Program-made: the position numbers and the translations under genes
Notes under the pieces: generated by a model
What the model was told of the DNA's origin: nothing
The model's input: only the letters and a program-made list of their open reading frames with translations
Databases searched by the model: none
In this document: positions 1-5,174 of the stretch, piece after piece
How the letters are laid out: every line of letters begins with the position of its first letter
Position numbering within the stretch: the first letter of the stretch is position 1
Source: Methylotetracoccus sp.
Lineage (GTDB): Bacteria > Pseudomonadota > Gammaproteobacteria > Methylococcales > Methylococcaceae
Length of the DNA stretch: 5,174 nucleotides
Direction: 5' to 3'
NCBI GenBank assembly: GCA_025458755.1
Contig: JALORT010000192.1
Coordinates: 1 to 5,174, forward strand

Positions 1-599
1 CCAAGGCCGCTTTGTTTGACCTGGGCAAGGTACTGGTCGATTTCGACTGGTTCACCGCCGCCCGGCGTATCGCCGCCAAAGCCCGAGTGACCCCCGAGGC
101 GCTGGTCGAGTTCATCAAAACGTCGGATGTCATGATCCGTTTGGAAAAAGGACAAATGACGAATGAACAGTTCTTCGGCGAAGTCCGCTCAGTCATTGGC
201 TACCAGGCCACTCTGCAGGATTTCCAGCAGGCGTTCAGCGATATTTTCACCGAGATTCCGGAAATGGTTCTGCTGCATGCACGCATCCAGGCAGCCGGAA
301 TTCCGACGTGGATCTTTTCCAACACGAATGACTGGGCCATCACACATATCCGTGAGAACTTCCCGTTCTTTGCGACGTTCGATGGTTATCTTCTCTCCTA
401 TCAACTCGGCGTGATGAAGCCGGATGCGGGTATCTACAAGGCCGCCGAACACACCACCGGTTGCCGCGGCGGCGAGATTCTCTACATCGACGATATCGCC
501 GAGAATGCTGCCGCGGGGGCTGCCCGTGGCTGGCAGGCTATTCGGCACGTCTCATCGGATCATACGATTTCACAAGTGGAACGGATCCTCTTTGGTTGA
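1..599 (+). CDS. HAD-superfamily (YihX-like, HAD-IA) phosphatase, 5' end cut off by the window
   Basis: A probable cytoplasmic phosphomonoesterase of the haloacid dehalogenase superfamily. Numbering from the TTG at position 12, motif I is FDLGKVLVD (nucleophile Asp3), motif II is FSNTND (Ser103, Thr105), the motif III lysine is Lys136 in VMKPD, and motif IV is YIDDIAEN (Asp160, Asp161), followed by the usual Ala/Gly-rich helix. The helical cap lies between motifs I and II, at about residues 14-90. Order and spacing match the roughly 200-residue YihX-like group (alpha-glucose-1-phosphatase), including the SNTN and LS-x-x-LG-x-MKP signatures. The position two after the nucleophile is Gly, not Asp, as in the DLGNV form of that group. 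The TTG is probably an internal Leu: the frame stays open to the left edge (Lys-Ala-Ala before it), so the true start lies a few codons outside. The stop is TGA at 597-599. It converges with the SWIM gene. The substrate cannot be predicted; family assignment is confident. Confidence 0.93.
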   Translation, partial: KAALFDLGKVLVDFDWFTAARRIAAKARVTPEALVEFIKTSDVMIRLEKGQMTNEQFFGEVRSVIGYQATLQDFQQAFSDIFTEIPEMVLLHARIQAAGIPTWIFSNTNDWAITHIRENFPFFATFDGYLLSYQLGVMKPDAGIYKAAEHTTGCRGGEILYIDDIAENAAAGAARGWQAIRHVSSDHTISQVERILFG

Positions 600-728
600 T
601 CCAAGCGCCCGATGCTGCGGTTGTGCGAAAGGACACTGCGGTGGAACGGTTCAACACGACAACCCCGCATCCGCCTCCCTTCTCCCTCACCCCCGGCCGG
701 ACTCTTCCGCCACCGTAGACCCCGTTGT
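600..728. other. Convergent intergenic gap, no clear terminator
   Basis: This gap separates the 3' ends of the HAD gene (plus) and the SWIM gene (minus). I looked on both strands for a GC-rich hairpin followed by a T-run and found none. Only short elements are present: an 8-base CCGGCCGG palindrome at 693-700 and a nearly pure pyrimidine tract at 674-694. The tract continues a set of C-runs at 663-666, 677-679, 684-686 and 690-694, so the minus strand is G-rich here. Termination may be Rho-dependent or may use weaker structure. Confidence 0.6.
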
Positions 729-1562
729 TTACCACGACTTGCTCCGCTTCCGGATCGCTGCGTAAACGGCTTCCATGGTCTCGATGAAGGAGTTGTCGCG
801 GGCCCAGAATTCGGGGTAGTCACCGCCTTTTTTGATCAACAAGGCCGGGACGGCGGGCGACTGGGCCGGGTCGATGGTGTCCGGCAGCCGCTTTCGTCCG
901 CGCCAGAAGGCGTCGACCGAAATCTGCAGCGGCGGGGATGCGGGAATCGGGCGGGAAAAAAACGATTCCACGGCTTCGATCGGCGCTTCCGCCTCGCTCA
1001 GCGCATCGGCCAACGCTCGCCCAAGCGGCGTCTTCCGCAGCTGCGCCAGCAGCTCCTTGCGGGGAAGACCGCGCAGTTCGAACAGCAGAAACGGGTCCTG
1101 ATCAAGCTTCGCGGCGAGCAGGTAGTAGAGGCCCGCAACGTGTTTGCAGGGGTTCTGCCAATCCGGACAGGAACAGTCAGTTGCGACGTCTTTGGCATTG
1201 CGAGGCAACAGGTGCAAACCCAGCTTGCCGAACGGCCCCTCGATGGTGTCCGGCATTTCGTTCAACAACAGGCGCGAGACATAAGCCGCTTGCCCGCCGA
1301 GTTCCTCGATCACTTGGCTCCATGCGGATTGCTCGATCGCCTTCAGCACGATGCCGGTCCGATAGATCGGTTCTTCATAGACACCGAAGTACGGATTGAT
1401 AGTGCCGCGGATCGAGGCGGAGACTTCGGTCCCTTTGATGTCCCAGGTCTTGACGCGATCGTTGTTGGCGTAGGTGCGTCCGCGCGCGAGCCGTCCCGGG
1501 TCGGTGAAACCTTCCAGCGCCTCGATGAAGCGGCGCCCCCACCAGGTACGAACGGTCTTCAT
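729..1562 (-). CDS. SWIM zinc-finger protein (COG4279-like), partner of the SNF2 ATPase
   Basis: A 277-residue protein with a SWIM zinc-binding motif, CSCPDWQNPCKH. Cys130, Cys132, Cys139 and His141 fit CxCx(6)CxH. SWIM domains are predicted DNA- or protein-interaction modules. The surrounding sequence follows the uncharacterised bacterial family COG4279: an N-terminal TWWGRRFIEALE segment (6-17), a GRTYA motif (28-32), a strand-rich middle, LLNEMP (99-104) before the finger, and DPFLLFELRG (156-165) after it. The C-terminal third (about 185-277) is Pro- and charge-rich and less typical. There is no signal peptide or membrane segment, so it is likely cytoplasmic or nucleoid-associated. The ATG at 1562 is chosen because it puts the conserved TWW segment near the N-terminus and lies 3 bases after the SNF2 stop; a weak GGTGG Shine-Dalgarno is 8 bases upstream. 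It is very probably translated from the SNF2 mRNA. The stop is TAA. The biochemical role is unknown; partnership with the ATPase is inferred from gene order. Confidence 0.93.
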   Translation of the reverse strand: MKTVRTWWGRRFIEALEGFTDPGRLARGRTYANNDRVKTWDIKGTEVSASIRGTINPYFGVYEEPIYRTGIVLKAIEQSAWSQVIEELGGQAAYVSRLLLNEMPDTIEGPFGKLGLHLLPRNAKDVATDCSCPDWQNPCKHVAGLYYLLAAKLDQDPFLLFELRGLPRKELLAQLRKTPLGRALADALSEAEAPIEAVESFFSRPIPASPPLQISVDAFWRGRKRLPDTIDPAQSPAVPALLIKKGGDYPEFWARDNSFIETMEAVYAAIRKRSKSW

Positions 1563-1565
1563 GTT

Positions 1566-4500
1566 TCAGTCCACCAAGGCTTGTCGATTCAGGGCGATCA
1601 GCTGCCGGAACGCGTCGTTGTCGAGTTTCGCGAGCCAGGACTCGTCGCTGCCGATGATGGCGCCGGCCATTTCCTTCTTGTCCTCGATCATCCGGTCGAT
1701 CCGTTCTTCCAGAGTGCCGAGAGTGACGAATTTGTGCACGAACACATTCCGAGTCTGGCCGATGCGAAAGGCGCGGTCCGTGGCCTGATCTTCGACCGCC
1801 GGATTCCACCAGCGGTCGAAATGGAACACATGATTGGCGCGGGTCAGCGTGATGCCGACGCCGCCGGCCTTCAGCGACAGGATGAACACGGCGGGCGGAC
1901 TCTCCGGGTCCTGGAACCGGGCGATCATCTGCTCGCGCCGGCTACGTGCGGTACCGCCGTGCAGGTAGTAGACCTGGCACGGCAGGGAGGTTTTCAGCTG
2001 TCGCTGGAGCTGCTCGCCGATCTCGGTGAACTGCGTGAACACCAGCGCGCTCTCGCCTTCGGCCGCCACCTCGCTCAGCATGTCGAGCAAGCGTTCCAAT
2101 TTGTGAGAACGTTCGGCGGAAAACGGACTGCCGTCCTGCAGAAACTGCGCCGGGTGATTGCAAATCTGCTTCAGTTTCATCAGCGTGGAGAGCATCAAGC
2201 CTTGGCGCTGAATGCCTTCGCTGTCTTCCAGCTGTCGTTCGACGTCCCGCACCACCGCCTCGTACAGAGACGACTGCTCCCGGCTCAGGTTACAGAACTG
2301 GCGGTTTTCGACCTTGTCCGGCAAGTCCTTGATGATCGACGGGTCGGTCTTGACGCGGCGCAGAATGAACGGCTCCACCAGCTGGCGCAGCCGCTTGGAC
2401 CGAACGACGTCATTGTCGCGCTGGATCGGCAGTTCGTACTGCTTCCGGAACTGGGCTTGTTTGCCCAGATAGCCGGAGTTCAGGAAGTTGAAGATCGACC
2501 ACAGATCGAGCAGACGGTTTTCCACCGGCGTTCCGGTCAGCGCGAGGCGGTGCTCGGCGTTCAGGGTCAGGATCGCCTTGGTCTGCGCGGCCAGTGGATT
2601 CTTGATGTTCTGCGCTTCGTCCAAGACGATGCGACGCCAAGGCGTTGCGGAGAACAGTTGGGTGTCTTTCCGCACCAGCGTATAGGAGGTGATGACTACG
2701 TCAGCGCCGGCGCATGCGTTGCGGAATGCCGTGGCGTCCGGACTGCGAACTTCGCCGTGATGCAGATGAGTGGTCAAGCGCGGCGCGAACCGCTCGATTT
2801 CCTTGCGCCAATTGCCGATGACCGAGGTCGGAGCGATCAGCAGGGTCGGCCCGGCGGGGCCACCTTCCTCTTTTTCCAGCAGCAGGCGGGCGATCACCTG
2901 GATGGTCTTGCCCAAGCCCATGTCGTCCGCCAGGCAACCGCCTAGACCCAGCCGTTCGAGAAGTTGCAGCCAAGCGACGCCGCGTTTCTGGTAGTCCCGC
3001 AGCGTGGCTTTCAAGGCCGGCGGATTCTCGATCGGCTCCAGGCGGTGTTCATCGCGCAATCTTTCCAGCATTGCGGCGAAAGCATCGTCGGGTTCCACCT
3101 CGAACAGATCCGATTCCTCGGTGGTTCGGCGCAACAACTCGTGTATGTCCAGGGCTTGTTCACCGTCGCCCCTCGCCTTCCAGAACGCCAGCATCTCCCG
3201 CATCCGTTCGCGGTCCAGAGCGACCCATTGGCCGCGAAAGCGCACCAGCGGTAGCTTGGCCTCGATCAGCTGTTCCCATTCCTCCGCGCTGACGGTCTCA
3301 CCGCCCAAGGTCAGTTCATAGCGATAGTTCAGGAGTCCTTCCAGACTCAAGCCGCCTGCCGCGCCGGCCGCCGTCGGTTTCTTCGTGCTGGCCCCGCTAC
3401 GCATCCTGAGCTTGGCACGGCGGCGGCCCTGCGGTGTCCACCAGGCCGGAACGGCGACCCGAAAGCCGGCATCTTCCAACACCCAAGCAGTTTCGTTGAG
3501 AAATGCGAACGCCTCTTCCAGAGTCAGCGTTATACCGACCGGTTGATCGGTGTCCAACGCGTTCCACAGCGCGGGATAAATACGGGCCGCTTGTCCCAGG
3601 GCCAGCAACAGTTCCTTTTCGAAGTCGGCACCGAAGGTCTCGGCCAGCGTCCGGCGCGCGGTATCGCTCGACTCCCAATAGTCGTACAACGCCAGCTGCA
3701 ACGATGCATCGGAACGTGCGGCCACGCGGAAGTCGAGCCGCCATCGGTCGGCCTCCGATTCCTCGGGTTCGTGCAGTTGCAGGCTCAACTGAAACCCGGT
3801 TTCACGACCGGCACCCACCAGTTTCCGCCGCCAGTTCAGCCAGCTTCGATAGAAAGCCGAGTCCGCGGTCTGGCGCCAGGGATTTTTGGACCCCGCATGG
3901 AAGGCTGCTTCGACGAGCGTCCCTGACATTTTTTTTGCCAGCACCTGGGTGAGGCTGGTTTGCCTCACGCTACGCTGCAGCAGCACCTCGGCGCAATGGC
4001 GCAATAAGCTCAGCGGTTCATAGCCGGGAGCGGCGCTGCCAGGCATTCGCTCGGCGGCATCGCGCAACAGGTTCTCGTAGAAGTCCGAAATCAGTTCCCA
4101 GCCGGCGTAAAGCTCGTGCCGCCCTTTGGCGCCCTCTTGCACGCGCAACGACGGGATGAAGGCATCCTTGTAAAAAAGGGCCTTGAGCGATTGCGCGAAC
4201 CAGTACCAGAACAGGAAATCGCGGCCGAGCGTGATCGAGCTGCCTTGGAACAAAGCTTGAAAGTGCAGATCGTTCAGACTGGCGATCGGATGCTCTCTCA
4301 GCTGGCAACAGGCAACCGTCCAGGTTCGAAGCGTCGCATCCTGCTCGAGCAGAGACGATTCGAGATCGGACGCCAAGTCGGGACAAGGCAGCGGTTCGTG
4401 TTCGGAACTCGGCAGCGTGAGTTCCAACTCCTTGAGCCGGGAAGGCCAGCCGGTCATCTTCAACTCCGCCAGCGAGGCTTCCAGCTCTTGTGTGCTCAGA

Positions 4501-4631
4501 TGCCGTGGGTGGCGCGTCTTGGAACGGCGTCCCGTCGGCGCTTGAGCCGTCTCGATCCAGAGTTGGAAGTCCCCGCTCTGGACGAATGATTCGTCGGCAT
4601 CGGGAAGCCAGAAGCAGTGGAGAACCTGCAT
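1566..4631 (-). CDS. SNF2-family DNA-dependent ATPase/helicase-like protein with SNF2-associated N-terminal region
   Basis: A 1021-residue SWI2/SNF2 ATPase, predicted to translocate on double-stranded DNA and remodel protein-DNA complexes. The N-terminus (VLHCFWLPD, then FQLWIE) matches the start typical of bacterial HepA/SNF2 proteins. Residues about 365-485 (VGITLTLEEAFAFL; then LVRFRGQWVALD) resemble the SNF2-associated DUF3670/PF12419 domain, interrupted by a basic Ala/Gly-rich stretch at 402-427. RecA lobe 1 has LRDYQKRG (Q motif, Gln548), Walker A DDMGLGKT (569-576), APTSVIGNW (600-608), ITSY (647-650), DEAQ (671-674) and LTGTPVENR (698-706). Lobe 2 has FILRRVKTDP (755-764), KQICNHP (821-827), ALVFTQF (862-868), LKAGGVGITLT (920-930) and the arginine-finger motif DRAFRIGQ (952-959). 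All catalytic motifs look intact. The ATG at 4631 is the only standard start before an in-frame TGA at 4650-4652; no good Shine-Dalgarno precedes it. It is the first gene of the operon with the SWIM gene. The target is unknown; RapA-like transcription recycling, repair and phage defence all remain possible. Confidence 0.96.
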   Translation of the reverse strand: MQVLHCFWLPDADESFVQSGDFQLWIETAQAPTGRRSKTRHPRHLSTQELEASLAELKMTGWPSRLKELELTLPSSEHEPLPCPDLASDLESSLLEQDATLRTWTVACCQLREHPIASLNDLHFQALFQGSSITLGRDFLFWYWFAQSLKALFYKDAFIPSLRVQEGAKGRHELYAGWELISDFYENLLRDAAERMPGSAAPGYEPLSLLRHCAEVLLQRSVRQTSLTQVLAKKMSGTLVEAAFHAGSKNPWRQTADSAFYRSWLNWRRKLVGAGRETGFQLSLQLHEPEESEADRWRLDFRVAARSDASLQLALYDYWESSDTARRTLAETFGADFEKELLLALGQAARIYPALWNALDTDQPVGITLTLEEAFAFLNETAWVLEDAGFRVAVPAWWTPQGRRRAKLRMRSGASTKKPTAAGAAGGLSLEGLLNYRYELTLGGETVSAEEWEQLIEAKLPLVRFRGQWVALDRERMREMLAFWKARGDGEQALDIHELLRRTTEESDLFEVEPDDAFAAMLERLRDEHRLEPIENPPALKATLRDYQKRGVAWLQLLERLGLGGCLADDMGLGKTIQVIARLLLEKEEGGPAGPTLLIAPTSVIGNWRKEIERFAPRLTTHLHHGEVRSPDATAFRNACAGADVVITSYTLVRKDTQLFSATPWRRIVLDEAQNIKNPLAAQTKAILTLNAEHRLALTGTPVENRLLDLWSIFNFLNSGYLGKQAQFRKQYELPIQRDNDVVRSKRLRQLVEPFILRRVKTDPSIIKDLPDKVENRQFCNLSREQSSLYEAVVRDVERQLEDSEGIQRQGLMLSTLMKLKQICNHPAQFLQDGSPFSAERSHKLERLLDMLSEVAAEGESALVFTQFTEIGEQLQRQLKTSLPCQVYYLHGGTARSRREQMIARFQDPESPPAVFILSLKAGGVGITLTRANHVFHFDRWWNPAVEDQATDRAFRIGQTRNVFVHKFVTLGTLEERIDRMIEDKKEMAGAIIGSDESWLAKLDNDAFRQLIALNRQALVD
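1571..1575 (-). promoter_or_regulatory. Weak ribosome binding site of the SWIM gene inside the SNF2 3' end
   Basis: On the minus strand GGTGG lies 8 bases before the ATG at 1562, within the last Leu-Val-Asp codons of the SNF2 gene. The junction reads GGTGGACTGAAACATG, so the SNF2 stop (TGA) and the SWIM start are 3 bases apart. The match to AGGAGG is only partial. This suggests that terminating ribosomes re-initiate (translational coupling) rather than strong independent initiation. Confidence 0.4.
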
Positions 4632-4752
4632 CGGAAATTGGATTTGGTTTCAGTTCGATCAGCGGGGAACTTTACGGCGAGTGAAGAACCCAGCGTTAGC
4701 GCTGCGCAACCTTCAAAATGCCAGCGCTCTGGACCGGGCAGTGCGCGAAGCC

Positions 4753-4793
4753 ATGCCTCCGTTCAGTAAGCGGTATTTTGTCACAGGAGGCAT
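4753..4793. repeat. Inverted repeat, 8-base perfect arms
   Basis: ATGCCTCC at 4753-4760 is the exact reverse complement of GGAGGCAT at 4786-4793, with 25 bases between. The arms carry the AGGAGG-like sequence on both strands, which mimics a ribosome binding site in either direction. The function is unknown; it could be a weak RNA stem or a protein-binding site. Confidence 0.4.
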
Positions 4794-4852
4794 CCAATCT
4801 GACGAGAAGCGCGAGATTGAACCGATCACGCAGAGGTTTGTGATGCTCCACA

Positions 4853-4893
4853 GATCACGGGTCAGGCGCTCAGAACCCCCCGACTCCGTGATC
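4853..4893. repeat. Inverted repeat GATCACGG / CCGTGATC with an extra copy upstream
   Basis: GATCACGG at 4853-4860 pairs perfectly with CCGTGATC at 4886-4893. Allowing single-base bulges, GTC/GAC (4861-4863 with 4882-4884) and GG/CC extend the stem inward to about 13 pairs. A third copy of the left arm, GATCACG, lies at 4824-4830 and could compete for the same partner. No T-run follows on either strand, so it is not a standard intrinsic terminator. Confidence 0.5.
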
Positions 4894-4931
4894 GGCGGAT
4901 GATCGGCCGGGCACTGACGCGTTCAGCGAAA

Positions 4932-4959
4932 GGCGCAAATCGCTAATAGGCGCGATCGC
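4932..4959. repeat. Short imperfect direct repeat with GCGATCGC palindrome
   Basis: GGCGCAAATCGC (4932-4943) and GGCGCGATCGC (4949-4959) start 17 bases apart and differ by one base and a one-base deletion. The second copy contains the 8-base palindrome GCGATCGC (4952-4959). It sits against the outer arm of the hairpin at 4960-5003. Confidence 0.35.
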
Positions 4960-5003
4960 GGCGTAGGTTTAAGCGGGGGCCCGCTTACGACTCAATCTAC
5001 GCC
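4960..5003. repeat. Two-layer hairpin (44 bases), possible palindromic intergenic repeat or terminator
   Basis: The outer stem pairs GGCGTAGGTT (4960-4969) with AATCTACGCC (4994-5003): 10 pairs, one of them G-U in the plus-sense RNA. It continues directly into an inner stem TAAGCGG/CCGCTTA (4970-4976 with 4981-4987) with a GGGC loop. A 6-base bulge (4988-4993) lies on the 3' side only. It begins 27 bases past the stop of the right-edge gene, so a role in ending or protecting that mRNA is plausible. Neither flank carries a clear T-run, and a dispersed REP-like element fits equally well. Confidence 0.6.
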
Positions 5004-5030
5004 CGTGCGGGTCGATCTTTCCTCAATCGT

Positions 5031-5174
5031 TCAGCCGACCCCGTAGAACCGGACCGGCACAATCGCCCCGTTGTGAGCGAAAATCTCGACCCGGGCCGTC
5101 CCGACCAGGTGCAGTTGATCTTCGAGCGTCGGGTCACCCGACGGACCCCGGGCCCCTTTCGCACCCGCGTCGTC
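5031..5174 (-). CDS. 3' end of an unrecognised gene with Gly-X-Y triplets, start outside window
   Basis: The minus-strand frame is open from the right edge to a TGA at 5031-5033, giving 47 C-terminal residues. It begins DDAGAKGARGPSGDP, with four consecutive Gly-X-Y triplets (GAK, GAR, GPS, GDP) as in collagen-like repeats. It then runs through a Leu/Val-rich segment with LVGTARVEIFAH and ends VPVRFYGVG. Alternating hydrophobic residues there suggest beta strands. I do not recognise the family. The Gly-X-Y run is short and does not continue into the three residues before it, so a true collagen-like domain is uncertain. Composition and codon use (G/C in the third position) look like the neighbouring real genes, which supports coding. 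It is read in the same direction as the SNF2 operon but is separated from it by 399 bases, so it is probably a different transcript. Confidence 0.6.
   Translation of the reverse strand, partial: DDAGAKGARGPSGDPTLEDQLHLVGTARVEIFAHNGAIVPVRFYGVG

Larger units (their letters stand above)
4632..5030. other. 399-base intergenic region rich in inverted repeats
   Basis: This lies between the right-edge gene and the SNF2 operon, both on the minus strand, so it should hold the operon's promoter. I could not find a convincing -35/-10 pair there. Both strands have open frames: plus 4681-4902 (GTG start, 73 codons) and minus 4716-4922 (69 codons between stops). Neither has a credible start or a recognisable domain. 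Visible structure comprises inverted repeats at 4691-4704, 4753-4793, 4853-4893 and 4960-5003. An AGGAGG at 4785-4790 is followed only by a CTG (4799-4801) leading to a 14-codon frame, so it is probably part of an inverted repeat rather than a ribosome site. Confidence 0.7.

Noticed and set aside
639..715. CGGTGG/CCACCG pair as a terminator stem between the convergent genes
   Set aside because: There are only 6 pairs with a 65-base loop and no T-run, so it is not a credible terminator.
956..962. T7 run on the minus strand inside the SWIM gene as an internal terminator
   Set aside because: It encodes Ser-Phe-Phe-Ser in frame, and the sequence before it forms at best a 4-pair stem.
612..2945. 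Very long plus-strand open frame (777 codons) opposite the SWIM and SNF2 genes
   Set aside because: It is antisense to two well-supported families, has no recognisable motif, and is Arg/Gln/Leu-rich as expected from reading GC-rich genes backwards. It is a shadow frame.
3503..3952. Plus-strand frames of 120-150 codons within the SNF2 N-terminal region
   Set aside because: They overlap a conserved coding sequence on the other strand and have Arg/Pro/Ser-rich composition typical of shadow frames.
4650..4720. Sigma-70-like promoter for the SNF2 operon (TAAAGT on the minus strand)
   Set aside because: No acceptable -35 hexamer lies 16-18 bases upstream, so I do not call a promoter.
4785..4801. 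AGGAGG followed by CTG as a small-protein start
   Set aside because: CTG starts are rare and the frame stops after 14 codons. The AGGAGG is explained by the inverted repeat.
4681..4902. Plus-strand 73-codon frame as a real gene
   Set aside because: It has a GTG start with no well-placed Shine-Dalgarno and no recognised domain, and the opposite strand is equally open. It is kept only as a low-level finding.
4952..4959. GCGATCGC as a cyanobacterial HIP1 repeat
   Set aside because: I saw only one copy in the window. HIP1-rich genomes would be expected to show several in 5 kb, and chance occurrence is likely at this GC content.

Overview
The window looks like an ordinary stretch of a GC-rich bacterial chromosome. 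I estimate about 60% G+C by eye, with strong third-position GC in the genes. The protein families suggest a proteobacterium, perhaps a gammaproteobacterium, but nothing in the sequence fixes the taxon. I see no rRNA, tRNA, CRISPR array, integrase or intact insertion sequence.

Layout. (1) The left edge to 599, plus strand, holds the nearly complete 3' part of a HAD-superfamily phosphatase of the YihX/HAD-IA type. (2) Positions 600-728 are a short convergent intergenic gap with a pyrimidine-rich (minus strand: G-rich) tract and no clear terminator. (3) Positions 729-4631, minus strand, hold a tight two-gene operon. Transcription runs from a 1021-residue SNF2-family ATPase (1566-4631) into a 277-residue SWIM zinc-finger protein (729-1562), with only 3 bases between the stop and the next start. 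(4) Positions 4632-5030 are 399 bases without a convincing gene. They contain several inverted repeats, including a two-layer hairpin at 4960-5003, and a stretch that is open on both strands. (5) Positions 5031 to the right edge, minus strand, hold the last 47 codons of an unrecognised gene. It has four Gly-X-Y triplets and a short hydrophobic C-terminus.

How the genes may work together. SNF2 ATPases are double-stranded-DNA translocases that remodel protein-DNA complexes. The SWIM domain (CxCxnCxH) is a predicted zinc-binding DNA- or protein-interaction module, named for its presence in SWI2/SNF2 and MuDR proteins. The operon therefore probably encodes a translocase and its targeting or partner subunit. 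The pairing is a recurring bacterial arrangement, and its cellular role (repair, transcription recycling or defence) cannot be read from this window. The HAD gene is convergent with the operon and is probably unrelated metabolism. I found no clear new multi-gene system. The most interesting leads are the SNF2-SWIM pair, the structured intergenic region upstream of it, and the truncated Gly-X-Y gene at the right edge.
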